DNA from: Streptomyces anulatus | GTDB lineage: Bacteria > Actinomycetota > Actinomycetes > Streptomycetales > Streptomycetaceae | Direction: 5' to 3' | Length of the DNA: 64,000 bases | Assembly: GCF_000721175.1 (NCBI RefSeq) | Contig: NZ_JOEZ01000008.1 | Span: 163,019-227,018 of the forward strand | The notes under the pieces: generated by a model | The model's input: only the letters and a program-made list of their open reading frames with translations | Database searches by the model: none | What the model was told of the DNA's origin: nothing | Program-made: the position numbers and the translations under genes | Shown: positions 28,033-37,700 of the stretch, piece after piece | How positions within the stretch are numbered: the first letter of the stretch is position 1 | Layout: each line of letters starts with the position of its first letter

Positions 28033-28295
28033 GGAGACCTCTTCACTGCTGAGGGAATGGCTCTTCCTTCATACGCGGGGGCACCGCCCGGTTCCAGGTC
28101 CCCAAGGGCACAGTTGACTGGCCCGGGGATCACCTGCCGGTCGGCCCTCCGCCCCGTCCCACCCCGCCAGGCAGCCGAAGCCGCGCCGAAGACCGTCCCC
28201 ATGGCCCGTCCCCCACAGATGGCCGTCCCCCACAGGCGGAGAGCGCGGACGAGGCCCGCGGTGAGGCCTCACTCAGCCTCCGCCGCCACCATCCG

Positions 28296-29093
28296 TCACG
28301 GCTGCTCCATCGCCTGCCGGAAGCCCGTGTTCACCGCGAGGATCCCGCCGTCCACCCGCAGCGTCGTCCCGGTGATCCAGGCCGCGTCGGTGGAGGCGAG
28401 GAAGGCGACGGCGGACGCGATGTCCTCGGGGGTGCCGACGCGGCCGAGCGGGTAGAGGGCGGCGGCCCGGGCCAGTTCGGCGTCGCGGCCAGCCCAGGCG
28501 TCGGTGCGGATCGTGCCGGGGGCGACCAGGTTGACGCGTACACCGCGCGGTCCCGCGTGGCCCGCGAGCGTACGGGTCAGGCTGGCCAGGCCCGCCTTCG
28601 CCGCGCTGTACGCGTGGCCGCCGAAGGACTGTTCGCCGTTGACCGAGCCGATGGTGACGATCGCGCCCCGGCCCGAGGCGGCCAGGTGCGGCAGGGCGGC
28701 GCGGGCGCAGCGGAACGGGCCGGAGAGGGTGATGTCCAGGTCGCGTTCCCAGACCTCGTCCGTCTCGTCCTCGAAGAGCGGCTCGTCCTCGCCCGCCGCG
28801 TAGGCGTTGTTGACCAGGACGTCGAGCCGGCCGAAGGCGGCGACCGCGTGGGCGACGGCCGCCTCGACCGCCGCCCGGTCGGCCACGTCGCAGGCCAGGG
28901 ACTCGGCGGTGCCGCCCGCCTCGCGTATCGCCGCCGCGGTCTCGGACGCGCGCTTCGCGTCCAGGTCGGTGACGAGGACGAAGGCCCCTTCCGCCGCCAG
29001 GCGGCGGGCCGTTGCCGCGCCGATGCCCTGGCCGGCGGCGGTGATCAGGACGCTGTAGCCGGCAAAGCGGGCCGGTGTCCGGGCTGGTGTCAT
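28296..29093 (-). CDS. Short-chain dehydrogenase/reductase
   Basis: A 265-residue classical SDR. The Rossmann cofactor motif is TAAGQGIGAATARR near residue 20, NNAYA follows at about 91, and the catalytic Ser and YSAAK sit near 150-165. The substrate-binding end has GGILAVNTGF. Asp at the end of the second strand (VTDLD) suggests NAD(H). Its ATG overlaps the esterase stop (ATGA), so they form a two-gene operon; the substrate is unknown. Confidence 0.93.
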   Translation of the reverse strand: MTPARTPARFAGYSVLITAAGQGIGAATARRLAAEGAFVLVTDLDAKRASETAAAIREAGGTAESLACDVADRAAVEAAVAHAVAAFGRLDVLVNNAYAAGEDEPLFEDETDEVWERDLDITLSGPFRCARAALPHLAASGRGAIVTIGSVNGEQSFGGHAYSAAKAGLASLTRTLAGHAGPRGVRVNLVAPGTIRTDAWAGRDAELARAAALYPLGRVGTPEDIASAVAFLASTDAAWITGTTLRVDGGILAVNTGFRQAMEQP

Positions 29094-30355
29094 AGCGCCG
29101 ACCGTACTGCCCTGACCAGGGCTTGGGCACGGGGGTCGGCGGTGACTCCCTTCTGAAGGCCGTTGGTCACGTAGCCCAGCGCGATGCCCGACTCCGGGTC
29201 CGCGAAGCCGAGGGATCCGCCGCGTCCGGGGTGGCCGAACGAGCCGGGGCCGAGGAGCGGTGCGGCCGGGCCGTGCAGCATGTAGCCCAGGCCGAAGCGG
29301 GTGTTGACGACCAGGACCCGGTCCGGCCCCGCCGACTCCTCCGTGCGGGCCAGGGTGAGCGTGGCGGGGGCGAACAGGCGGCGGTGGCCGTCGACGGGGC
29401 CGATCATCGCGGCGTAGCAGCGGGCCAGGCCCCGGGCGGTCGCGATGCCGCCCGACGCGGGGAGTTGGGCCGCGCGGTAGGCGGGGTCGTTCTCGTCGGG
29501 GAACGGGTCGATCGCGCCGAACGCCCTGCGGGTCAGCGAGTCCGGGTCGCGGTAGGCCTCGACGACGGAGCGTTTGGGGCGTACGCGCAGGGCGCCCGAC
29601 GCTGCGGCGGACGCCGGGGGTTCCACGGGTCCGATGCGGCCGATGCGGTGGGCCTCGTCGGCGGGGAGCCCGAACCAGAAGTCGAGGCCGAGCGGGCGGG
29701 CGATCTCCTCGGCGATCCAGCGGCCGATGGTGCGGCCGGTGGCACGGCGGACCAGTTCGCCGATCAGCCAGCTGTAGGTCTGGGCGTGGTAGCCGTGGTC
29801 GGTGCCGGGCTCCCACTGCGGGCGCTGGGCGGCGACGGCGGCGGGCCCGGTGACCCCGTCGGCGGCCTCGGCGGGGGTGAGGGCGGTGTCCAGGGCGGGG
29901 ACGCCGGCCCGGTGGGCGAGGAGGTCGCGGACGAGGACGCGTTCCTTGCCGTTCTGCTTGAACTCCGGCCAGTAGGTGGAGACGGGGGCGTCCAGGTCGA
30001 CCTGCCCGCGCTGGTGGAGGAGGAGCGGGACGGCGGCGGCGATGCCCTTGCCGGCCGAGCGGACGATCTGGACGGTGTCGACGGCCCACGGTTCGGTGCC
30101 GTCGACGTCTCGCGTACCGGCCCACAGGTCGACGACCTTGCGTCCGTGGCGGTAGACGGCGACGGCCGCGCCGCGTTCCCCGCGCTGCTCGAAGTTTCGG
30201 ACGAACGCGTCCGCGACCGCTTCGAATCCGGGCGCCACCGTGCCCCGTACGTCCACGTCCACAGCCGCGTTCACGGCCACGGCCGACTCCCCGCCCGCTC
30301 CCGCATCCGGTTCCGCTTCCGCCCCCGCCGTGCTCACTCCCGCGCTCCCGCTCAT
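29090..30355 (-). CDS. Beta-lactamase-fold esterase (EstB-like serine hydrolase)
   Basis: A 421-residue cytoplasmic serine hydrolase of the class C beta-lactamase fold. The nucleophile motif is SAGK (VRSAGKG, about 97-100), followed by LLAHRAGVPALD. The Tyr motif is in YHAQTYSWL, and FGHPGRGGSLGFADP near the end matches the carboxylesterase subgroup. The first 35 residues are Ala/Val/Glu-rich and probably disordered. ATG at 30355 was preferred to upstream Arg-rich frame. Coupled to the SDR downstream. Confidence 0.9.
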   Translation of the reverse strand: MSGSAGVSTAGAEAEPDAGAGGESAVAVNAAVDVDVRGTVAPGFEAVADAFVRNFEQRGERGAAVAVYRHGRKVVDLWAGTRDVDGTEPWAVDTVQIVRSAGKGIAAAVPLLLHQRGQVDLDAPVSTYWPEFKQNGKERVLVRDLLAHRAGVPALDTALTPAEAADGVTGPAAVAAQRPQWEPGTDHGYHAQTYSWLIGELVRRATGRTIGRWIAEEIARPLGLDFWFGLPADEAHRIGRIGPVEPPASAAASGALRVRPKRSVVEAYRDPDSLTRRAFGAIDPFPDENDPAYRAAQLPASGGIATARGLARCYAAMIGPVDGHRRLFAPATLTLARTEESAGPDRVLVVNTRFGLGYMLHGPAAPLLGPGSFGHPGRGGSLGFADPESGIALGYVTNGLQKGVTADPRAQALVRAVRSAL

Positions 30356-30993
30356 CCCCCCATGGTGCACGTCCCGGCGGGGTGTTGGGGGAGCGGGTCG
30401 CCGTGACCACCGCACGGTCACGATCTGTTTACGGCGCTGGAACGGTGACGAACGCGGATCGAAGCCGAACGGCGACTCCAGCCGGTGCGAGCGCATCGGC
30501 TTCTCGTCGCATGAGGAGGTCTCAGGGCCGCGCAACCCGGCGGAGGCCGGCCCGGGGGCGACGTCCTCGCGGACGGTGGGCACTCGTCCAGCTCGCGGCG
30601 CGCGCCGCGCAGACCGACGGCTACGGCGCCGCAGCGCCGGCGGCGCCGCAGAGACGACCACGGAGACAGGTGCATCGATGAAACCACCGGGTACACGCAG
30701 GGGGAGGCTCCGCCTTCTGCGGGTCCGCGCGGTCTCCGCGCCCGTGCGGACGCGACCCTGCGGGCGGGGTCCCGAACCCATCAATAGCAGTGCCCTCCCG
30801 CGGACCACGCGCAAGGGCAGAGGCTCGGCCCCCGTGTCCCGCGAGCCCAGGCCCGCCCCTGGGGCTCACCCGCCGCCACGCGGGACCCCCCGGGGGGTCA
30901 CCCACCGTGACGGTGGGCGGGCGCTCACCGCGCCACTTCCGCGAAATGTGGGACATTAGAGGGCAAAGCTACACATATAGGAGGAGCCGGCCT
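30356..30993. other. 638-base gap with dense palindromes
   Basis: No credible gene; open frames here are Arg/Pro-rich and lack ribosome sites. Two strong inverted repeats occur close together: a 16-base perfect palindrome GACCCCCCGGGGGGTC at 30884-30899 and CCCACCGT-G-ACGGTGGG at 30901-30917. The ssg-like promoter should follow in the AT-richer stretch 30945-30985. Confidence 0.6.
30884..30917. promoter_or_regulatory. Paired palindromes upstream of the SsgA-like gene
   Basis: Two adjacent perfect inverted repeats (30884-30899 and 30901-30917), about 80 bases before the start codon. They may act as operators, or as a terminator for transcripts coming from the left. Sequence alone does not decide. 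Confidence 0.4.
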
Positions 30994-31413
30994 ATGTCCC
31001 CCGTCGTTGAAGTGCACGCGCGCGCCCGGCTCATCACCGATGGCCCTCTGACCCGTCCCGTCCCCGTCGACCTGCGCTACGACCCGGCCGACGAGCGGCG
31101 GACCGTCCACATCAGGCTGCCCGACGGCACCGACTGGGCGTTCGGCCGCGACCTCCTGGAGCGCGGTCTGCGCACCCCGATCGAGCGCGGCGCCGTCCGC
31201 GTCTGGCCGTGCGGCCGTACGCAGCTGATCGTGGAGCTGCACTCGACGGACGGGGTCGAGGTGTTCCAGTTCGAGATCCGGACGCTGATCCGCTTCCTCG
31301 CCCGGACCCACGCGCAGACACCGGCCACGTCACCGGACGCCGACCGGGAGCCACAGCCGCCGGCCCGCACCACCGCCCGCCCGGAGCGGGGTGCCCAGCC
31401 AGCACGTGGCTGA
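30994..31413 (+). CDS. SsgA-like sporulation/cell division regulator (SALP)
   Basis: A 139-residue protein of the SsgA-like family found in sporulating actinomycetes, whose members steer septum placement and spore wall assembly. The family core reads VPVDLRYDPADE, then DWAFGRDLLERGL and a C-terminal IRTLIRFLARTHA. The tail after residue 108 is low complexity. The start is fixed by the strong site GGAGGAG at about 30980. Seven paralogues exist in S. coelicolor; I cannot say which one this is. Confidence 0.9.
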   Translation: MSPVVEVHARARLITDGPLTRPVPVDLRYDPADERRTVHIRLPDGTDWAFGRDLLERGLRTPIERGAVRVWPCGRTQLIVELHSTDGVEVFQFEIRTLIRFLARTHAQTPATSPDADREPQPPARTTARPERGAQPARG

Positions 31414-31453
31414 GAGAACGCACCCGGAGAACACCAAGCACGCAGAGAACGAG

Positions 31454-31488
31454 GAAGGCCCCCGTGCTGTTGTTCGCACGAGGGCCTT
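31454..31488 (+). terminator. Hairpin terminator after the SsgA-like gene
   Basis: Arms at about 31454-31466 and 31475-31488 pair over 13 bases with one mismatch and an eight-base loop, 40 bases after the stop codon. It lies between converging genes. Confidence 0.75.
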
Positions 31489-31596
31489 CACTGCGCCCCG
31501 GCCCCCGTCCCCACAGGTGACCGGCGCTTCCGGGGCCGCGCTCCGCTCAGACGCGGACCCGGAGCTGGGAGGACACCGTCAGGAAGGAAGGACGGG

Positions 31597-33831
31597 TCAG
31601 ACGCGGACGAGCCGGCGCTCACCTTCGCCGCCGCCGTCGCCGGGCCCCTGCTCGGAGCCGGGCTCGACGGTCAGCTGCTTCTGCAGCTTCTCGCCCTCCA
31701 CGTCCACGTCGGGCAGCGCCCGGTCCAGCCAGCGCGGCAGCCACCAGGCCTTCTTGCCGAGCAGGGCGAGGACCGCGGGCACGATCGCCATCCGGACCAC
31801 GAAGGCATCGAAGAGAACCGCGACCGCCAGCGAGAATCCGATCATCTTGACCATCTGCTCGCTGGAGCCGATGAAGCCGGAGAAGACCGCCATCATGATC
31901 ACCGCCGCGGCCGTGACCACCCGTGCACCGTGCTGGAAGCCGGTCACGATGGCCTGGCCCGGGCTCTCACCGTGGACGTACGCCTCGCGCATCCGGGTGA
32001 CGAGGAAGACCTCGTAGTCCATCGCGAGTCCGAAGACCACGCCGACCATGAAGATCGGCATCATGCTCATGATCGGACCGGTCTGCTCGACGCCGAAGAG
32101 CGAGCCGAGCCAGCCCCACTGGAAGACCGCGACGACCGCACCGAGGGCCGCGACCACCGACAGCAGGAAGCCCAGGGCCGCCTTCAGCGGGACCAGGATC
32201 GAGCGGAAGACCAGCATCAGCAGCAGGAACGCGAGGCCGACGACGAGCGCCAGGTAGGGCAGCAGCGCGTCGTTCATCTTCTGCGAGAAGTCGATGTTCA
32301 TCGCGGTGGCGCCGGTGACCAGCACCTCGGCACCGGTGTCGGACTTGATGTCCGCACCCGCGTCGCGGATGGAGTGGACGACGTTCTCCGTGGCGGCCGA
32401 GGAGGGCCGGTCCTTCGGGATGACCACGATCGTCGCGGTGTCGCCGGCCTTGTTGAACTCGGCCGGGACGACGGCGGCGACGCCGATGGCCTCGATCTCC
32501 TCGGAGACCCGCGCGGCGGCGGCCTTGCCGTCGGAGCTGTTCTTCGTGTCGACGACGACCATCAGCGGACCGTTGAACCCGGGGCCGAAGCCGTCCGAGA
32601 GCATGTCGTACGCCTGACGCTGCGTGGTCGACTTCGGCTGGGCGCCGTCGTCGGGCAGACCCATCTCCAGCGAGGCGGCCGGTACGGCGATGACGCCGAG
32701 GCCGAGGACACCGACGAGCATGACCCAGACCGGCTTGCGCAGCACGAACCGCGCCCAGCGGGTGCCCATGTTCGGCTTGGGCTCAGGGCTCTTCTCCGCC
32801 TCGGCGGCCTTGCGCGCCTTGCGGCCCATGACCCGCTTGCCCGCGAAGCCCAGCAGGGCCGGGACGAGGGTCAGGGCTATGACGACGGCGATGGCGACCG
32901 TACCGGCGGCGGCGAAGCCCATCTTCGTCAGCATGGGGATGTTGACGACGGCGAGGCCGACCAGGGCGATGACAACGGTCAGGCCCGCGAAGACGACCGC
33001 GGATCCGGCCGTGCCGACGGCCCGTCCGGCGGCCTCCTCGCGCTCCCGGCCCTCGGCCAGCTCGGCGCGGTAGCGGGAGACGATGAACAGGGCGTAGTCG
33101 ATGCCGACCGCGAGGCCGATCATCATGGCGAGGGTCGAGGTGGTCGAGCCGAGATCCAGGACGTTGGCCAGCGCGGTGATCGACGAGACCCCGATGCCGA
33201 CCCCGATGAGGGCGGTCAGCAGCGGCAGCCCGGCGGCTATCAGCGAGCCGAAGGTGATGACCAGGACGACGGCGGCGATGGCGACACCGATGATCTCGGC
33301 GGCCCCGGTGTGCGGCATGACCTGGAGGGCGTCACCGCCGATCTCCACCTTCATGCCGCTGTTCCGCGCGTCCTTGCCCGCGTCCTTCAGGGCGTCCGTG
33401 GTCTTGTCGGTCAGCTCCATGGAGTTGACCTTGTAGGAGACCGAGATGTACGCCGTCGAACCGTTCTGGCTCACGGCCTGCCGCTCGAACGGATCGGCGA
33501 CCTCGGCGATCTGGTCCGAGCCGGACCGCAGCTCCTTGACGATGCCGGTGATCTCGCGCTTGTTCGCGGGGTCGGTCACCTTCTCGTCCCCGGGCGCCTT
33601 GAAGACGACGCGGGCGGTGGCACCGTCGGCGCTGGAGCCGGGATTGCGCTGTTCCAGCAGGTCGAAGGCTCGCTGCGCCTCCGTACCGGGGATCGAGAAG
33701 GAGCTGGAGGTGGCGGTGGACGCGGTGGCCGCACCTATTCCGGCTGCCGCCAGCAACGCCACCCAGATCAGGGCGACGAAGCGGCGGCGGCGGAAGGTGA
33801 GCCGTCCGAGCTTGTAGAGGAAAGTGGCCAC
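31597..33831 (-). CDS. MMPL/RND family exporter
   Basis: A 744-residue permease of the MMPL type: one N-terminal helix, an extracytoplasmic loop (about 45-170), six helices, a second loop (about 385-500) and five or six more helices. The strings AMMIGLAVGIDYALFIVSRYR and VFGLAMDYEVFLVTRMRE are the proton-relay regions of the two halves. Such proteins export lipids, polyketides or drugs. It is followed upstream by the TetR gene on the same strand, which probably represses it. Confidence 0.94.
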   Translation of the reverse strand: MATFLYKLGRLTFRRRRFVALIWVALLAAAGIGAATASTATSSSFSIPGTEAQRAFDLLEQRNPGSSADGATARVVFKAPGDEKVTDPANKREITGIVKELRSGSDQIAEVADPFERQAVSQNGSTAYISVSYKVNSMELTDKTTDALKDAGKDARNSGMKVEIGGDALQVMPHTGAAEIIGVAIAAVVLVITFGSLIAAGLPLLTALIGVGIGVSSITALANVLDLGSTTSTLAMMIGLAVGIDYALFIVSRYRAELAEGREREEAAGRAVGTAGSAVVFAGLTVVIALVGLAVVNIPMLTKMGFAAAGTVAIAVVIALTLVPALLGFAGKRVMGRKARKAAEAEKSPEPKPNMGTRWARFVLRKPVWVMLVGVLGLGVIAVPAASLEMGLPDDGAQPKSTTQRQAYDMLSDGFGPGFNGPLMVVVDTKNSSDGKAAAARVSEEIEAIGVAAVVPAEFNKAGDTATIVVIPKDRPSSAATENVVHSIRDAGADIKSDTGAEVLVTGATAMNIDFSQKMNDALLPYLALVVGLAFLLLMLVFRSILVPLKAALGFLLSVVAALGAVVAVFQWGWLGSLFGVEQTGPIMSMMPIFMVGVVFGLAMDYEVFLVTRMREAYVHGESPGQAIVTGFQHGARVVTAAAVIMMAVFSGFIGSSEQMVKMIGFSLAVAVLFDAFVVRMAIVPAVLALLGKKAWWLPRWLDRALPDVDVEGEKLQKQLTVEPGSEQGPGDGGGEGERRLVRV

Positions 33832-33950
33832 GGGGGCGTACTCCCGGTCAGGTCGTATGAGTGGAACTGGGCGTGAGGAACCAGCCCGACGACGAGAGCG
33901 GCGTGTCAGGTGGGCGTCGGGGAGAGGGCCGTACGGGTGGGACGGGGACG

Positions 33951-34523
33951 TCAGACACCGAGGGCGGGGAGAACCACGGAGTCCACGTAGTCGACGAGGA
34001 ACGCCTGGTCGAGCGGGCGGTCCTCGATCAGGTGCCGGGCGGCCAGCGCGCCGACCAGCATGTGCGGGATGTACTTCAGCGCCGGGTTGTCCGCGCGCAG
34101 CTCACCCCGGTCCACCGCCCGTTGCAGCAGCTGGTCGAGACCGGTCATCTCCGGTTCGATCAGCAGCTCGCGCAAGGCCTGGAGCAGCTCGGGGTACTCA
34201 TGGACGGCATGGCTCAGAGCCCGCATCAGCGCGGCGTCCTTCTCCATCTGGCAGTCGTCGGTCCGGCTCAGCGCGGCATGGAAGTCCCCGCGCAGCGAAC
34301 CGGTGTCGATGTCCGAGAGGCTCCCCGGCTTGTTGTGCCGCAGCGCCTTCGCGACCAGCTCGGGCTTCGAGCCCCACTGCCGGTAGAGGGTGGCCTTGCT
34401 CGACCGGGTGCGGGCGGCGATGGCGTCCATGGTCAGGGCGTCGTAGCCGACCTCGCGGAGCAGGTCGAGGACGGCCTCGTACAGCTCGCCCTCACGCTCG
34501 GGGGTCAGCCTGGTGCGTGCCAC
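33951..34523 (-). CDS. TetR family transcriptional regulator
   Basis: A 190-residue repressor. The N-terminal helix-turn-helix is TMDAIAARTRSSKATLYRQW at about 31-50, and the C-terminal ligand domain is helical. GTG at 34523 has GAAGGGG shortly upstream. It precedes the MMPL gene with 119 bases between and lies just inside a region with two palindromic operators. The usual model is autorepression plus control of the pump, released by the exported compound. Confidence 0.92.
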   Translation of the reverse strand: MARTRLTPEREGELYEAVLDLLREVGYDALTMDAIAARTRSSKATLYRQWGSKPELVAKALRHNKPGSLSDIDTGSLRGDFHAALSRTDDCQMEKDAALMRALSHAVHEYPELLQALRELLIEPEMTGLDQLLQRAVDRGELRADNPALKYIPHMLVGALAARHLIEDRPLDQAFLVDYVDSVVLPALGV

Positions 34524-34602
34524 GTGCCGGCCCCCTTCGCTTCCGCCTCCGCTTTCCGGTCGGGGACCCCGGCCGGTCTCGCTCAGTCCCGCCCGACATC
34601 GA

Positions 34603-34617
34603 ACGAAACTGTTTCGT
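34603..34617. promoter_or_regulatory. TetR-type operator 1
   Basis: A perfect 15-base palindrome ACGAAAC-T-GTTTCGT, 80 bases upstream of the tetR start. It shares the CGAAAC/GTTTCG half-site with the second palindrome 27 bases on, as expected for one regulator. Confidence 0.7.
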
Positions 34618-34643
34618 ACACCTGAACCGTACCCCCACCCGCC

Positions 34644-34665
34644 AGCGAAACGAAATCGTTTCGCT
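34644..34665. promoter_or_regulatory. TetR-type operator 2
   Basis: Ten-base perfect arms (AGCGAAACGA and TCGTTTCGCT) around AA, ending 53 bases before the tricorn start. With operator 1 it covers both divergent promoters, so the tricorn gene may be co-regulated with the pump. Confidence 0.7.
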
Positions 34666-34718
34666 TGTGTCCTGCACCACAAGTTGCCCCGGGCCCCGAG
34701 CACCGAAAACATTGGGGT

Positions 34719-37700
34719 GTGAGTGACGACGTCGCGTATCTCCGTTTCCCGCACCTCCACCAGGACTTGCTGTGCTTCGCGGCCGAGGACGATCTCTGGG
34801 TCGCCCCCCTCGCCCCCGCGGGGCACCGCCCCGGACGGGCCTGGCGGGTGACCGTCGACCGGACCCGGGTCAGCCATCCACGCTTCTCGCCCGACGGCAC
34901 CTCCATCGCCTACACGAGCTGGCGCACCCTGGACCCCGAGATCCACCTCGCCCCGGTGGCCGGCGGCCCGGCCCGCCGGCTCACCCACTGGGGCTCGACG
35001 GACGCCCGGGTCTGCGGCTGGAGCCCCGATCCGGGCGAGGCCAGTCAGATCCTCGCCGTGTCCTCGCACAACCAGCCGTTCTCGTACTTCTCCTGGGCCT
35101 ACAGCGTCCCCACCGACGGCGGCCCCGGCGGCAGGCTCCCCTGGGGCCCGGTCTCCGACATCGCGGTCGCCGACATCGACGGCGAGCGCCGCACCCTGCT
35201 GCTCACCGGCACACCCCCGCACGAACCGGCCGCCTGGAAGCGCTACCGGGGCGGGGCCATGGGCCGCCTGTGGCTGCACGGCGAACGCCTGCTCCCCGAC
35301 ATCGACGGCCACCTCGCCAACCCGATGTTCGTCGGCCGCCGCATCGCGTTCCTCTCCGACCACGAGGGCGTCGGCAACCTCTACTCCTGCCGGATGGACG
35401 GCACCGGCCTGCGCCGCCACACCGACCACGACGCCTTCTACGCCCGTAACGCCTCCAGCGACGGCCACCGGGTGATCTACCAGTGCGCCGGGGACCTCTG
35501 GCTGGTCGAGGACCTGGAGTCACCCGACGCCACCCCGCGCAAGCTGGAGGTACACCTCGGGGGCCCGCGCACCGGCCGGCGCGTCCACCAGGTGCCCGCC
35601 GCCAGCAACGTCGACTCGCTCTCCGTCGACGAGACGGGCCGGGCCAGCGCCGTCACCGTACGCGGCAGCCTCTACTGGCTCACCCACCGCGACGGCCCCG
35701 CCCGCACCATCGCCGACACCCCCGGCGTCCGGGTGCGGCTGCCGGAGATGCTCGGCAGCGGCGGGCGGGTCGCGTACGTCACCGACGCGGACGGCCCGGA
35801 CGCGGTCGAGATCGCCTACCTGCCGCGCGCCAGCGGCGACCGGCCCCCGCGCAGGCTGGCCTCCGGGCAGCTGGGCCGGGTGCAGGAGATGATCTCCGAC
35901 CCGGAGGGCGAACGCCTCGCCATCGCGTCGAACGACGGCCGCCTGCTGCTCCTGGACACCGGGGAGCCCGAGGCGGAGCCCATGGAGACCGAGGAGAAGG
36001 CCCCCAGCGGCTCGACCCGCGCCGACCTCCACGCGGCCACGGGCGCGGCGGCCCCGGACAGCGCCGCACCGGTCGACGAGCACCCCGGCCTCACCGAGCT
36101 GATCCGCTCGGTCAACGGCCCGGTCCGCGACCTCGCCTTCTCCCCCGACGGCGACTGGCTGACCTGGTCGCACCCGGGCGTCGGCCGCTCGCTGCGGCAG
36201 ATCAAACTGGCCCGGATCTCCGGCCCCGGCGCCCCGGTGATCGTGGACATCACCAACGGCCGCTTCGAGGACGAGAACCCGGTCTTCACGGAGGACGGCC
36301 GCTATCTGGCGTTCCTGTCCTGGCGGGGCTTCGACCCGGTGTACGACGTCCACACCGGCGACCTGTCCTTCCCGCTCGGCTGCCGTCCCTACCTGGTCCC
36401 GCTCTCCTCGGCGACGCCCTCCCCCTTCGCGCTCTCCCCGGACGGGCGGCCCGCGGCGGGCGGCCTGGACCCGGTGGACGTGCCGGACGGGGGTACGTCG
36501 GAGGGGTCGACGGTGATGGTGGAGTTCGAGGGCCTGGAGAGCCGGGTGACGCCGTTCCCGGTCTCCGCCTCCAAGTACTCGGCGCTGGCCCCGGTGAGCG
36601 GCGGCGGTCTGGTCTGGCTGCGCTGGCCGATCTCGGGGGCGCTGGGCGAGACGTTCGCGAACCCGGCCGACATGTCGGGGCGGCCGACCCTGGAGCACTT
36701 CAACATCGCGAAGGCCCGCAGGACCGAACTGGTCGACCACCTTGACTGGTTCGCGGTCAGCGGCGACGCGTCCCGCCTCGTCGTGATGGACGACGGCGAA
36801 CTGCGCGCCCTGCCGGCGACCGAGCCGGGCGACACGGACTCCACGGTCTACCTGGACCTGCGCCGCATCCTGCACGAGGTCGACCCGGCGGCGGAGTGGC
36901 GGCAGGCGTACGGCGAGGCGGGGCGGATCATCCGCTCCTACTTCTGGGAGCCGGACATGTGCGGCATCGACTGGGACGGGGTGCTGGACCAGTACCGCCC
37001 GCTGGTCGAACGGGTCGCGTCCCCCGACGAGTTCGCGGACCTGCTGCGCGAGGTGCTGGGCGAGCTGGGCACCTCGCACGCCTACGTCACCCCCGCCCGC
37101 CGCAACGAGGGCCCGCCGCACTACCAGCGGGCGATCGGCCTGCTGGGCGCCAACCTGGTCTGCCGGGAAGGCGCTTGGACGATCCAGCGCATCCTGCCCG
37201 GCGACTCCTCCGACTCCAAGGCGCGTTCGCCGCTGGCGGGTACGGGGATCAGGGAGGGCGCGGTCCTCACCCACGTGGACGGCCGCCCGGTGGACCCGGT
37301 CTCGGGCCCGTACCCGCTCCTGACAGCAGCCGGGGGCACGACGGTGGAGCTGACGTTCTCCCCCTGCGGCGGCGGGCCTTCCCGCCGGGTGGCGATCATG
37401 CCCCTGGTCGACGAACGCCCCCTGCGCTACCAGGACTGGGTGGCCAAACGCCGCGGCGTCGTACGGAAGTTGAGCGGCGGCAAGTGCGGCTACCTGCACA
37501 TCCCGGACATGGGCGGCTCGGGCTGGGCCCAGTTCAACCGGGACCTGCGCCTGGAGGTCTCCCGCCCGGCCCTGATCGTGGACGTACGGGGCAACGCGGG
37601 CGGCCACATCAGCGAGTTGGTCGTGGAGAAGCTCACCCGCACGATCCTCGGCTGGGACCTGACCCGCAACGCCCAGGCGGTGAGCTACGCCTCCAACGCG

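Noticed and set aside
30356..30993. Coding frames upstream of the SsgA-like gene
   Set aside because: The frames are Arg/Pro/Gly-rich, overlap each other on both strands and have no ribosome sites.
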